Shown: positions 54,531 through 64,000 of the stretch, in pieces
Numbering within the stretch: position 1 is the first letter of the stretch
Layout of the letters: every line of letters starts with the position of its first letter
From: Odobenus rosmarus divergens
Taxonomy: Eukaryota; Chordata; Mammalia; Carnivora; Odobenidae
DNA length: 64,000 bases
Assembly (NCBI RefSeq): GCF_000321225.1
Contig: NW_004450661.1
Coordinates: 1,939,901-2,003,900 of the forward strand
Direction: 5' to 3'
Made by a program: the position numbers and the translations under genes
Notes under the pieces: generated by a model
Told to the model about the DNA's origin: nothing
The model's database searches: none
The model's input: only the letters and a program-made list of their open reading frames with translations

Positions 54531-55399
54531 GAAGGAGGAACATCAAAACACTTAAACCTCCCAACCTCAGGCCTACAGAGGACAGTGGGGAGCCTTCCGT
54601 CTTCCACATACCACCCTGTCTCAGCCAGCGCTGAGGGCTGGACTCCCTAAGGATGTTGGGCACCTTCCAAGATGCACACATGGGTGGCCCAGAGGGGCCG
54701 GGTGGGGTCAGGGGCGGGGGTCTGTCTAGCAAGACGGTGATGAACAGACCCTGAGGAAACATCAACCGGCAGCACATGAACCAGTGAGAGGAAGGGAGGG
54801 GTGGAAGAGGGCACTCGCCCCCACCCACCACCCCCTCAGCCAGGCGCGGCTGGTCCCCAGGTCGGCAGAGCAGACATCAGCACGGGGCACTCGGCTGGAG
54901 AGTGAGCTGACCAATTGTTTCTTTAGTAAAATCGTCTCATAAAGACAAAGCAATTCTTCAGTTGTGCTCCAGAGGAGCTCAAGCAAAGGGCACTGCAGGA
55001 GAAAGAGAAGAAACAAAGATGCTATTCTGCTGCTGACCACAGCATCTCGGCCACTGGGTGCCCCCAGGCCCTCGCGCACAGCAGTTGCGGGAGGGAGGCT
55101 TAGAGGGAAGTCTTGGCTCCACGAGACGTGCTCATTCATCATCGCTGCCGGCCAGCCCGTCTGTTCCCCACTGGCGCTGCCCAGCCGCCCACAGACCCTC
55201 CATATGGCTCAAAGTGGCGCTTCTGGGCAGTGTTGAAATGCCACATCTATCTACCTGCCCGGCTGGGAAGGAAGCCCATGGTGAAGTAGCTGTGTTGTGG
55301 CACACTCTGTCCCCAAGCCCAGGCAGGGACATTGCCAAGAGCTGCCCGTCGACTTTCTTAATATTTCTGGAACGCCTTCATCTCTCCCCATCCTCACTA
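54531..55399. other. No recognised feature
   Basis: GC-richer unique-looking sequence. It contains one copy (55281-55307) of a 27 bp sequence that recurs exactly at 58572-58598. Confidence 0.45.
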
Positions 55400-55990
55400 C
55401 CACGGCCTTAGCTCAGATCATCATTATGTCTCCACTAAAATAGTACCAAAGCTTCCTCTTAGTTGTCTCTGTCTCTAGGCTTCCCCTCCAATCCACTCTC
55501 TAATGGTTAAAGTCCCCGCTGAAAATCTCTGGGGAGCTCCTCCTGCCCTCTGGCAAAAACACAAGCACTTACCACCTGTGACCCTGCAAGATTAGCCCCT
55601 ACTTTCTGCTGGGGCCCTGATGCTTGCTAGTACTTCTCTCTCCCCCTAAGGTCCGGCTGTGTGAACTCATGTCATCCTCTCCAAATGCACCGTGTTCCCA
55701 GGACTGCCTCCATGCTCTCCCATCTCTAATTTTTTTTTTTCCACGTGGCTAACTCTAGTCAGCCTTCAGGGCATGGTAATCATTCATTTCTCCTTGACCC
55801 CAAAGACTGAATTAGGAAACCTCTACCCATGTCTTCTCTCAGAACTCCATCCTCACCAACCATCATGGAACTTCTCACACTGCATTAAAATTGTCCGTTC
55901 CCCTGCTGTCACCTCCTTGCAACTTTTTTATTGTTTTATTTATTCTCAGCATCTAGCTGCTCAATCTTTTCTCAAATGAATGAATAAAAT
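55400..55990 (+). mobile_element. LINE-2 fragment
   Basis: L2 text throughout: CTCCAATCCACTCTCTAATG, TTAAAGTCCCCGCTGAAAAT, CTCTGGGGAGCTCCTCC, ACCCTGCAAGATTAGCCCC, CTGCCTCCATGCTCTCCC, TTCTCAAATGAATGAATAAA. Confidence 0.78.
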
Positions 55991-56779
55991 ATGCTTGCCA
56001 ACCACAGACAGTATATCAGCAACCTCTCTGGGAACATTCAGAAGGGCTGATGGCCATCACGGAATGATGTCAAGCCTCTGGAAACACAACTAAGCAAAAG
56101 GACTTGTCTTTACTTGGATAGTTCAGAAATACCGCCACCACCCACTCTGTGCATGGATGGTGGACACAGTAGGTATTTCATTCCATCAGCAAATAGAGCA
56201 AAATTTTTTATCAATATGCAGGCTTAGAGCAAAGAAAGGTCTATTTGCTACCTAGAAATACCTACGATGTGCCTTGCACACAGTAGGCATTAAATAAAAG
56301 TTTAGGAAAAAATGGAAGACCATAACTAAGAGATTAAGTCCTGTTCACCTTTTATACTAAAATAACAGACCTCAAGTCCACCCTTCATGTCTTCACTGAA
56401 GTCCTCTCTGAAAGATCCGGCCCAAAGTTACACAGCAAATCTCAAATGCACCCCACACATCTACTCTCAGGAAGGGAGACAGGAAGGTTAAGGGGGGTTA
56501 CTTTTCCTGTCTCCAGGTGGTGAAACACCGAGGCACAGAAATGCAAAACTGCTCCTTGGGAGCAGAGACGAACTGGCCCCTCCAGATGTTTGTTCTGTCC
56601 TCATCCCCACCCAAAAGAGGGGGTACAGCTGAGCCAAGACACGCCACCCCCAAGGACAGTGAGCGGCAATCAGCGGGGAAAGGGCTCAGGCATGTTAGCA
56701 GTTCTCGTTCTCTGATCTCTTTATGTACCTGACCAGGGAACAAGCCCTTCCCAGCACAACTCCTGGCTTCTGAGGAACC
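55991..56779. other. Mostly unassigned, with a short L2-like tail
   Basis: TACGATGTGCCTTGCACACA and GTAGGCATTAAATAAAAG (56262-56302) resemble an L2 3' end. The rest is unassigned. Confidence 0.4.
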
Positions 56780-56960
56780 ATGGAATGTCAGCAGGCAGCT
56801 AATATGCATAATTAAGGTCATTAAATTATGAATGTGAGAACATTCGACTAGAGGATATTTAAATAATGAGATAACAGCTTTGCAAGAAGCCTGATTAAAG
56901 GGGAAAGCAGCAGCTGAGTGAGCCTAGCAAAAAGGTGACGTCACAGAAGCTTGCACACAA
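56780..56960. promoter_or_regulatory. Candidate enhancer-like motif cluster
   Basis: Non-repetitive sequence with several exact transcription-factor consensus sites within 140 bp. ATGCATAATTA (56804-56814) contains a homeodomain TAATTA. It overlaps TTAAGGTCA (56812-56820), which fits the SF-1/ERR-type TNAAGGTCA. Downstream are the E-box CAGCTG (56911-56916) and the palindromic CRE TGACGTCA (56936-56943). Such matches arise by chance at some rate, so function is an inference. No TATA box or start-site evidence marks it as a promoter. Confidence 0.35.
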
Positions 56961-57344
56961 TGCAGAAGGAGAGCATCTTTCCTCTCCCCAGGCCTCCCCT
57001 CAGGCTACCGTCTCTAGAGGCTTGCAGCTGGGGAGGGAGGGCTGACAAACTCAGCGGAAGGTGTGGAGAAATTTTCACTGGGGCACTATTATTTAATTTA
57101 TCCCAAAGGCCAATGGTTTGAAAAAGAGAACAATGCCTGCCATTTCATAATAGGAGGAGAAGGCTCTGGAACCGGACTGAGTGAGAGTGGGTCACCTTCT
57201 CCCACTTCAGAGGCCTCTGTACCAATTTTGAAAGAGGGGCTGGGGTCAGATAACCTGCAGACAATGCTCACTGGGTAACAACCACATCTCTGTCTGGGGT
57301 GGGGACAGGAAGGAGAAGGGAAAATAATCATAGTGGTTAATAAC
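56961..57344. other. No recognised feature
   Basis: Unique-looking interval. Nothing identifiable. Confidence 0.4.
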
Positions 57345-57500
57345 TCCAGCACTGACTTATCTGGAACTTACTACGTACCAGGCCCTGTGTCAGGGATTTC
57401 ATAGACACTGTGTCCCTGCCAAGTAGACATCATCATATCCATTTTGCTCAGAAGGTAAACCTTGGCTTTGAGAACATTTCGAGATCCCACAGGGAATGAG
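57345..57500 (-). repeat. MIR SINE, antisense
   Basis: CTGGAACTTACTACGTACCA, GGCCCTGTGTCAGGGATTTC and TCATCATATCCATTTTGCTC: antisense MIR. Confidence 0.75.
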
Positions 57501-57734
57501 TAGCTAAGGGAAGGCAAGGTGAATAGGAGAACACCTCCATGGCCTATTTTCATCAGTGGGTCTACCCCACCGGGCCCTCCCTCACAACTCCCCACACCTT
57601 CAGCCCCTGAGAGAGGCCGAAGCAGGGGTAAAGAATCAGCAGAGCAGGAAGAAAGCCACGCCCTATAAGCTGCCTGTGCCCCAGAGATCTGGGCATCGGG
57701 TAAGTCTTCAACACACACTGAGTTAGGAGGGTAT

Positions 57735-57940
57735 CTGCAGTTGGAATCTGTGAATCACAGCTCTTCCACTTCCTAGCTGATTTGAGGCTGATTTTCTGTG
57801 CCTCTGTTTTCATATCTGTAAAATGGGAATGATGGTAATAGTCCCAGCTCATAGTGTTGTGATGATTAAATGAGTTCATGAGTTAAGAGGACCTGGGCCA
57901 TAATAAGTGTTCAACAAATCTTAGCTCTTAACATTGTCAG
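57735..57940 (+). repeat. MIR SINE
   Basis: CAGCTCTTCCACTTCCTAGC, CTGTGCCTCTGTTTTCATAT, CTGTAAAATGGGAATGATGG, TGTTGTGATGATTAAATGAG: well preserved. Confidence 0.88.
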
Positions 57941-57990
57941 CAACACTGCCAGTATCCTGACTAATCCAAACACAGAAAAGCAAGACATCC

Positions 57991-58186
57991 GAGGCGCCTG
58001 GGTAGCTCAGCTGGTTAAGCGTCTGACTCTTGATTTCAGCTCAGGTTGTGATCTCCGGGTTGTGAGATCAAGCCCCACATAAGGCTCACATGCTGGGCAT
58101 GGAGCCTGCTTAAGATTCTCTCTCTCCCTGGAAGAGAGAGGAAGGAAGGAAGGAAGGAAGGAAGGAAGGAAGGAAGGAAGGCAGGC
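57991..58186 (+). mobile_element. Can-SINE with tail converted to (GGAA)n
   Basis: GAGGCGCCTGGGTAGCTCAG, GGTTAAGCGTCTGACTCTTG, GATCAAGCCCCACATAAGGC, then a short CT stretch and, in place of the usual AAATA/poly-A tail, (GGAA)n at about 58138-58181. The target duplication AAAGCAAGACATCC (57977-57990) against AAAGCAAGACAACC (58187-58200) shows the microsatellite lies inside the insertion. Confidence 0.94.
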
Positions 58187-58529
58187 AAAGCAAGACAACC
58201 TGATACTGATGTGCTTCTATACACAGGGCGCCATGAGACTGAGCAGGATCTGAATGGTCAATGCAGGTGCCGCCCGAAAGCAGAGCACCGGATCCTTACC
58301 ACAGTCAGTTATTCAGCCTTCAGTTCCTGACATGTGGCCCTGAGTCCACAGAACTGAGACTTTCACTAATAATAAACCATCCACATTGACTGTTGCGAGC
58401 AAGAGAGCTCTGTGTGAGACTCATGTCTTTCATCGCAGTGAAAAAAGAACAAGGTGGAACTGGCCCAGCCTCGCCTCATTCTCCGTGGGTTCCCAAAGGG
58501 GCAGCTGTGGGGTGCCGTGGGAACACCTC

Positions 58530-58720
58530 AGGAGACTTAGGGTTGAGCTCTGGTTCTTCCACCCAGTAGCTGTGAAGTAGCTGTGTTGTGGCACACTCAC
58601 AGACTTTTCCCACATCGGGAAAACCAGTCAGCCACTCCGAGCCTCGCTTCTTCACCTGTGTTACTATGAGGATTAAGTGGCATAATGTGTACAATACACT
58701 CCATTTGCTGCAAAGCATCA
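58530..58720 (+). repeat. MIR SINE with a foreign patch
   Basis: The MIR order is recognisable (TAGGGTTGAGCTCTGGTTCT, CACCCAGTAGCTGTG, then CCGAGCCTCGCTTCTTCACC, GAGGATTAAGTGGCATAATG). Between them, 58574 to about 58630 is not MIR and includes a 27 bp exact match to 55281-55307. Confidence 0.72.
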
Positions 58721-59388
58721 CAGCCACGGAGGGAACTAGAATTAATATTTTCATTCTCCCCAATTCAAACATGCCTGCTCCAATGTAAGTTCTTACTTCC
58801 CTCCAATCAGACCTCACCTGCACACTCTTGCTCACGCTTTTGTGCACTCTCTTTCTCTCAGCTGGTTTCAGGGTCTCAGGGGAACAGCTGGTTGAAAGGG
58901 GCAATGTGGGTGACAAATGAGCAGTCAGGTCTCAACTCCCAAAGATAGAAGTCAGGGTGCTATTTTCAGCGGGGCTGGTGGTGGAAAGGTCAGCATGTGA
59001 CCTCATGTGAGTCCCCTCCCTGCCCCAAGCCTCGTGCTCGGCTTCTAAGCCTGGGGCTTAGAAACAGCCAGGTCTCTAGGGCTGAGCCGACTGTGAAAAG
59101 CAGGTCAGTGGTTTACTACGGGGTGAGTAGCAGCCATTTTTGGCTGCCAGAGCATCATGGAGGTCACGGTGCCAGGAGACAGGATGACAAGATGCTGCCA
59201 GGTCAGCTACCACTGTTCAACACCACAGGCCTCCTCCCTGACTCGGGTAACATGCAGGAGTACCCACTGGAGAACAGTGCTGGTTGTCACTCCCCACAAG
59301 GACGGTCTTGGCTCCAGCTCTTAGCAGGATCTCAGGAAAAACAAGAGATTTTCATAACCACCTCCCATGACTCTTTTCACTATGTAGA
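58721..59388. other. No recognised feature
   Basis: Unique-looking sequence. Open frames (58997-59431) have no domain. Confidence 0.45.
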
Positions 59389-59404
59389 AGTAAGAGACAT
59401 CCAG

Positions 59405-59595
59405 GGGTGCCTGGGTGGCTCAGTCGGTTAAGCATCTGCCTTCGGCTCGGGCCATGATCCCAGGGTCCTGGGATCGAGCCCCACATTGGGCTCCCTGCTC
59501 AGTGGGGAGCCTGCTTCTCCCTCTGCCTGCTGCTCCCCCTGCTCATGCTCTCTCTCTCTCTGTCAAATAAATAAATAAAATCTTTAAAAAAAAAA
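59405..59595 (+). mobile_element. Can-SINE, young
   Basis: Full-length GGGGTGCCTGGGTGGCTCAG to AAATAAATAAATAAAATCTT-poly-A. The target duplication AGTAAGAGACATCCAG (59389-59404) against AGTATGAGACATCCAG (59596-59611) differs at one base. Confidence 0.97.
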
Positions 59596-59924
59596 GTATG
59601 AGACATCCAGCGAAATTCACAAAACAGTATTTCCTACCTGTAATAAAGCTATGGGTTTATGAGCTACATACTTTGCTCTTAATTCCCATGCCTTCCTCAT
59701 ATTCGCTCTGATCCCCTCCCTGATAGATTAGGAAGTCCTCTGCAAGTTTCTGAAGTAGTGGGAGAGGGGAGGGGTTCTAGAGCATGCATTGCTTTTACAC
59801 GACATGCCATGAACGAATGATGAGATGAGCCAGAACACCTCAGATGGATAATGTGTTGATCAAATACATGGATAACTTCCAGCTAGGGAAGTAATAACCA
59901 AGAGGGCAGATTAAAGATTGCCAT
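59596..59924. other. No recognised feature
   Basis: Short unassigned interval. Confidence 0.4.
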
Positions 59925-60290
59925 CCTTGAACACAGCAAAAGCACAAGCCACAACAAAAAACCCCAGGTAACTGGGACTTAATCAAAATTAAAAACTTTG
60001 TGCAAAGGACACCATCAAAAAAATGAAAAGGCATGGGGTGCCTGAGTGGCTCAGTCAGTGAAGCACTCAACTTTTGATGTCGGCTCAGGTCATGATCTCA
60101 GGGTGGTGAGATCAAGCCCTGCATCGGGCAATGTGCTCAGTGCAAAGTCTACTTGAGATTCTCTCTCCCTCTCTCTCTGCCTCTTCTCCCAATCTCTCTA
60201 AATAAATGAATGAATAAATAAATAAAATCTAAAAAAAAAAAAGAAAAGGCAACCTATAGAACGGAAGAAAATATTTGCAAATCATGTATC
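59925..60290 (+). mobile_element. Old LINE-1 ORF2 C-terminal fragment, split by a SINE
   Basis: AACTGGGACTTAATCAAAAT, TAAAAACTTTGTGCAAAGGA and CACCATCAAAAAAATGAAAA, then after the SINE CAACCTATAGAACGGAAGAA and AATATTTGCAAATCATGTAT. This is the ORF2 segment reading TWDLIKIKNF and KIFANHVSD. Confidence 0.87.
60034..60241 (+). mobile_element. Can-SINE nested in L1
   Basis: GGGGTGCCTGAGTGGCTCAG, TCATGATCTCAGGGTGGTGA, a CT-rich middle, and TAAATAAATGAATGAATAAA. Flanking GAAAAGGCA occurs on both sides (60025-60033 and about 60242-60250). Confidence 0.95.
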
Positions 60291-60469
60291 TGACAATCAA
60301 AAAATCATAAAAATAAATCTAAAACTGTAACTTGGCCAAAGCTACATCCACGCACATGGGGGCAAAAAGTTGCAACTTATTTATATGGGAGGCCCCAGGA
60401 GCCATTCAGATGAGAGTGGTGCAGGGAGTGAATGGCCGCTTCCCAGATGAGACCTCTAAGTAGCACCCT

Positions 60470-61262
60470 CCGAGTGCCAAGTTGTAGCCAATGGGGAAAG
60501 GCTCGCCCTAACAGCAGTCATGGAGTTGTGTCCAAAGAGCCAACTGCAAAAGCAAAGAATGGCAGAAACATGGTTTCCCGTGTGGATGCTTCCCAAGAAC
60601 GAGCTTTGTCTATGGGCACTGGGATAGGGTGAGATTCCATGAGAGCAGGAAAGGGAGAGTACGGCAGTCCATGGCGTCTTCTAGTCCCAACTCAAGAGTC
60701 TGACTCAAGAGTCGAATCAAAGTGTTCTATAACTGGCAGCATGATGTGATCCTGTTCTGTCCTGATGCCAGAGTTTAGCACAGGTAGGAGGAGGGCACTT
60801 TGCCCACACCGGAGTAGAGTACAGAGCTTCTGCCTCTCCTTGTGGGTGGCACAGGTGTAACATCAGAACTCTGGTAGAGAAAAAGGTCCATAGCCCGGCA
60901 GGGTGGGGTCCACCATGGTTAAGTATCAGGACTGGACAGGGAAGGAAAGTGGATACTACCAGGTGGAAGAAAAGGGTATCTATGGTCACTCCTGAGTCAA
61001 CATGAGATCACTGATACCCCTTAAACCATAAGTCAGGTTCTAATGGTCTTGCTTTAAAGCAACAGAAAAAGGAGTCATTGTTCTCTTCCTGCTACCGTGA
61101 CTTTGTTCCATGACTATATTCTCAGATTGGTGCAACCAAGGGAAATGGGGGAAACACATCTGGAGAAATGTCAAATCATAGACTTGGATCCAAAAAGCCA
61201 ACTGGAAAAGCAGAAGATGGTAGAAACATGGTTCATAGTAGAATCTATGAAATAACTTAAGA
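60470..61262 (+). repeat. Two diverged related segments (60470-60610 and 61125-61262)
   Basis: TCCAAAGAGCCAACTGCAAA, AGCAAAGAATGGCAGAAACA, TGGTT near 60530 aligns with TCCAAAAAGCCAACTGGAAA, AGCAGAAGATGGTAGAAACA, TGGTT near 61190. Weaker similarity extends upstream (AATGGGGAAA against AATGGGGGAAA). Either an old local duplication or two copies of an unnamed repeat. The sequence between them is unassigned. Confidence 0.65.
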
Positions 61263-61389
61263 CTCTAGCTGGGGGCCAGGGAATTTTAACCAACAGTATG
61301 ATGTAGTAGGCAAAAATACAAATTTGAATTAAGAGCAATCTAGAGAGATGTAGAGATGTGGTGAGGAGTGATGGAAAGTACTCAAACCT

Positions 61390-61560
61390 TAAAGGATTGG
61401 GGTTTGCGGGAGACTTAAGTCCTTTTCTTGCTCCGCCACGAACTAGCTGAGCTACTTCCCTCCGGACCTCATCTGTTTACCTTCACAAGGATGCTCTTAG
61501 GACAGGTGGTCTCTAAGACCCCTTCTCATTCTGATGCTCTCTCAATCTATAAATGTGACT
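61390..61560 (+). repeat. MIR SINE
   Basis: GGAGACTTAAGTCCTTTTCT, CACGAACTAGCTGAGCTACT, CGGACCTCATCTGTTTACC and CTCTAAGACCCCTTCTCATT: MIR text. Confidence 0.72.
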
Positions 61561-61729
61561 TCAAAGTGAGGGAAGCAAGAGTCCTACTCAGTTCTGCTCT
61601 GACCAAACCACGGACAGAAACCAGAGTTTAGTCCTGGGCCCCTCGTGAAAGACACAGGGACAAAGGGGAGAGAAAAGAGATCATTGCCAAAAAGTTCTCA
61701 GAACCACATGGAAGAAGCTGGTTTTATCC

Positions 61730-62045
61730 ACCTTGGAGAGGTGAAGCCTCCAGGCAGATATAATGGTTTTCAAATATTTGAAGCATTGTTATGCAAAAGA
61801 AAATCTAGATTTGTCCCATGAAGTCCCAGGAGTAAAAAGGCAAGAAAACAGGACGGAATCCACAGAGAGGGAATTTTAGCTTTGTATAAAAGGGAAATTC
61901 TCACCCTTGAACTTATCCAGAAGTAAAATGGTCTCATTCCATGGGCTGTTCAAACTTCAGGGAAAAGAGTCAAGGATCTAACAAGTAGGTGACCTTGATG
62001 ACATTGTGAGGTCCTTCTCAATTCCAAAATTCTGTGAGTGCCCAT
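61730..62045 (+). mobile_element. L3/CR1-like LINE 3' end
   Basis: GTTTTCAAATATTTGAAGCA, TGTCCCATGAAGTCCCAGGA, AAATGGTCTCATTCCATGGG, GACATTGTGAGGTCCTTCTC and CAATTCCAAAATTCTGTGAG follow the order of the ancient L3 (CR1) 3' end. Confidence 0.75.
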
Positions 62046-62089
62046 CACATAATTGGAGATCTAGTTAATTATCACAGACAAACAACGGC

Positions 62090-62165
62090 TGATTATTCAT
62101 CTGTCTATACACCCTTTCTAAGTGGCTGACACACAGTAGGGGTTTAATAAAAATTTCTGGAAGGG
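62090..62165 (+). mobile_element. LINE-2-like 3' tail
   Basis: TGGCTGACACACAGTAGGGG and TTTAATAAAAATTTCTGG resemble an L2 end. Confidence 0.5.
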
Positions 62166-63340
62166 AGGGAGAGAAAGAAGCAAAGATGGCAGGTTCAAAT
62201 CGCACATCCCACCGTGTGTCCAGAAAGGCCCTTGCTAAGAAATCCTGCCTCCCTTCCACCCAAAGCACTGGATTGCAGCCAAGGCCTCCAGTGCAGGCAG
62301 GAGAGCGCAGCTCAGTGTAATTAAACACCTGAGTTCCCAGGAGGGATTGAATCAAAATGACAACCAGGAGAGAACCTGTGGCTTCTGCCGCTTCCCCCAC
62401 CTTCCTGCTTGCTGCTTGGCAAGGCTAACCGGACAGGCAGGCCCACAGCCCAAGAGTCCCCCTACTGGGTACTGTCTCTGCAGAGCTGTAGTCGGTTAAG
62501 ATGCACATTTGTGCCCGGCTTTGTAAGGACCCTTTAGAGTTTACTCTCGTTATTCCAACAGGTGCATTCTGCTTCCCTCATACATAACCCAGGGAGCTCT
62601 AAGAGGGGGGGTCCGGCCCTCAGATCTGTGGTTATGATCAGGAAGAGGGATCTCTCCCCTGGCTCTGGCTTTGCCACCATCCCTGTTCCAGCCCAGCCCA
62701 ACTCCTCTTCCCATCTCCAGGGAGGAACAAAGGGGCACCCTTCTGAACAGGGTTAGCCCTCCAAGCAGGGCACCTGCAGCTCTGCAGAACTCACTGGTGA
62801 TTTCTCATATATTTGATTTTCTTGTTAAGCTCTTTCATTTTGCATTTCGTACCAAGACTTCTCTCCCTGCCAAGCTTTCTTGTGGCAACAGTGGGTTTTT
62901 ATCACCATGTAGCTATGATTCAGAGCCAGACCTCTAGCCTATGACAGCTAAAATTATTCTCGCTCTCATACACACCAAGGACCACAATGGGGAAAAGTGA
63001 AAATGGAAACATTTTTCAAGTCTGCAAAGTCACTCTCCGGGGAGGATTGGCAGAGTTGGCCCTTGACAGCATCTCGTCTGTGGCAGCCTCACTAGCAAAC
63101 TGTCATCTTGGTATTTAGTTCCATACATAGAGCATCGTGCTGGCCCTACTCTGTCACCACCTTTGCACACCTCCTCCTGCCTCTACACCCCCAGACAACG
63201 CCCACCCGAGTCCCCTGTCCAGCTGCCAAACAAACAGCACAGATCAAGAGTGCTGGAAGAATGGCATCAACACCAACCAAGAGGCCATCTGTGGCTCTGG
63301 GCTTGGCGGCAGGCAGAAACGAGGGCTCTGAAAGGGGAGA
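62166..63340. other. No recognised feature
   Basis: GC-richer unique-looking sequence. Open frames 62550-62937 and 63108-63498 overlap in different frames and show no domain. Confidence 0.45.
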
Positions 63341-63344
63341 ACTT

Positions 63345-63450
63345 TTACCTTCGTGTATGTTACTGCATTGGTATGCTGCAGATGAAGACTCGGGAATTAA
63401 GTAGCTTGTTCCCTCGGCTATTAAGTAATGGAGTCAAGATTCACACCCAT
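63345..63450 (-). repeat. MIR-like fragment, antisense
   Basis: GCAGATGAAGACTCGGGAAT, TAAGTAGCTTGTTCCCTCGG and GTCAAGATTCACACCCATG match the antisense MIR centre. Confidence 0.6.
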
Positions 63451-64000
63451 GCTTATCTTGGCTGCTCCCATGGACGGTCTACGTTACAATGGTTTTAGAA
63501 ATTAAAACGATCTTCTTGACCCAATGTCAGTTGCACGGGTGGCTTAACTGGTTTCGTTAGCAATGGACACAGCTCTCAGAAACCAGCCTCATTTCTGAGT
63601 TAGTCTCCTTTCTGGGGAGCATTGATTGTAAAGGGCTTTGTCCAGGAAAAGGGGACAGGTTTGGATGGGAACAAGCTAGCCAGTATCATGTCTGTGGCAT
63701 CTTTAGCTTCCCAAACAGCCCTTTCATCCAGAAATCATTGAGAATGTCCTCCAAGTAAAAAAAATAAAGTCTGCATGGCAATGATTTTTCCAAATGGTAG
63801 ACTAAAAGATTGAGATCTGGGTGTTCAAGAAATTCAGTAAATTAGCCTCACGGCGCCTTGTCGCCATCCCGGTCTCTTGGCACATGATAGATGGTTGGAG
63901 GTGGTCCCTGAGCACAAGCCCACTGCAGGAAGGACATGGGAGATGCTGATGAGCCAGGAGGTGCAGAGCGGGTGCTTGGCCCCCCTAGGATTAGCACATC
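63451..64000. other. No recognised feature
   Basis: Unassigned sequence to the end of the window. Confidence 0.45.

Noticed and set aside
58138..58181. Regular short repeats as a CRISPR array
   Set aside because: It is a (GGAA)n microsatellite without spacers, in a mammalian SINE. No CRISPR-like repeat-spacer pattern exists anywhere in the window.
4594..60241. tRNA-like A/B box sequences at the starts of Can-SINEs as tRNA genes
   Set aside because: They are the tRNA-derived heads of SINEs, with SINE bodies, A-tails and target duplications. They do not fold as functional tRNAs with correct ends.

Overview
This 64 kb window is non-coding, repeat-rich mammalian DNA. It comes from a caniform carnivore that is most likely an arctoid (bear/panda, seal or mustelid lineage). 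The evidence is fifteen tRNA-derived Can-SINEs that begin GGGCGCCTGGGTGGCTCAG, carry a CT-rich middle and end (AAATA)n-AAATCTTTA-polyA. Their internal sequence is unlike the dog (SINEC_Cf) or cat subfamilies as I know them. Several 5'-truncated LINE-1 3' ends of carnivore type are also present. Family names here come from recognition by eye, not from a database search.

I find no protein-coding exon, tRNA, rRNA, CRISPR array or other gene I can support. Open frames longer than 60 codons are short, lack recognisable domains, or are translations of SINE or L1 sequence. The only gene-like remnant is a decayed hAT-type transposase (ZBED5/FAM200/SCAND3-like) at about 276-1440. The window is best read as a gene desert or the inside of a long intron.

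Layout. 0-10 kb: an L1 3' end, the hAT relic, an unnamed repeat family present twice in opposite orientation (about 1466-1845 and 5175-5535), an antisense L1 endonuclease-domain fragment split by two SINEs, an L2 holding a perfect 61 bp tandem duplication, a hAT MITE, and a twin-primed L1 insertion (9573-10135). 10-29 kb: L2, MIR, SINEs, two antisense MaLR LTRs, MER5A, a tiny mRNA 3'-end retrocopy (18199-18278), and long stretches without recognised content. 29-34 kb: AT-rich old L1 in both orientations. 34-45 kb: MIR, L2, MaLR and L1 pieces, and a 159 bp near-identical inverted duplication (37382-37540 and 38730-38888). 43.7-45.1 kb is the antisense 5' part of an old L1. 45-64 kb: more GC-rich, with sparser MIR, L2, L3 and SINEs, and one enhancer-like stretch (56780-56960).

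Nothing here looks like a new multi-gene system. The most unusual signals are structural: the recent inverted duplication, the miniature retrocopy, the L1 5' inversion, a templated 27 bp patch inside a MIR, and an L1 3'-UTR that seems to exist in single-module and double-module forms.
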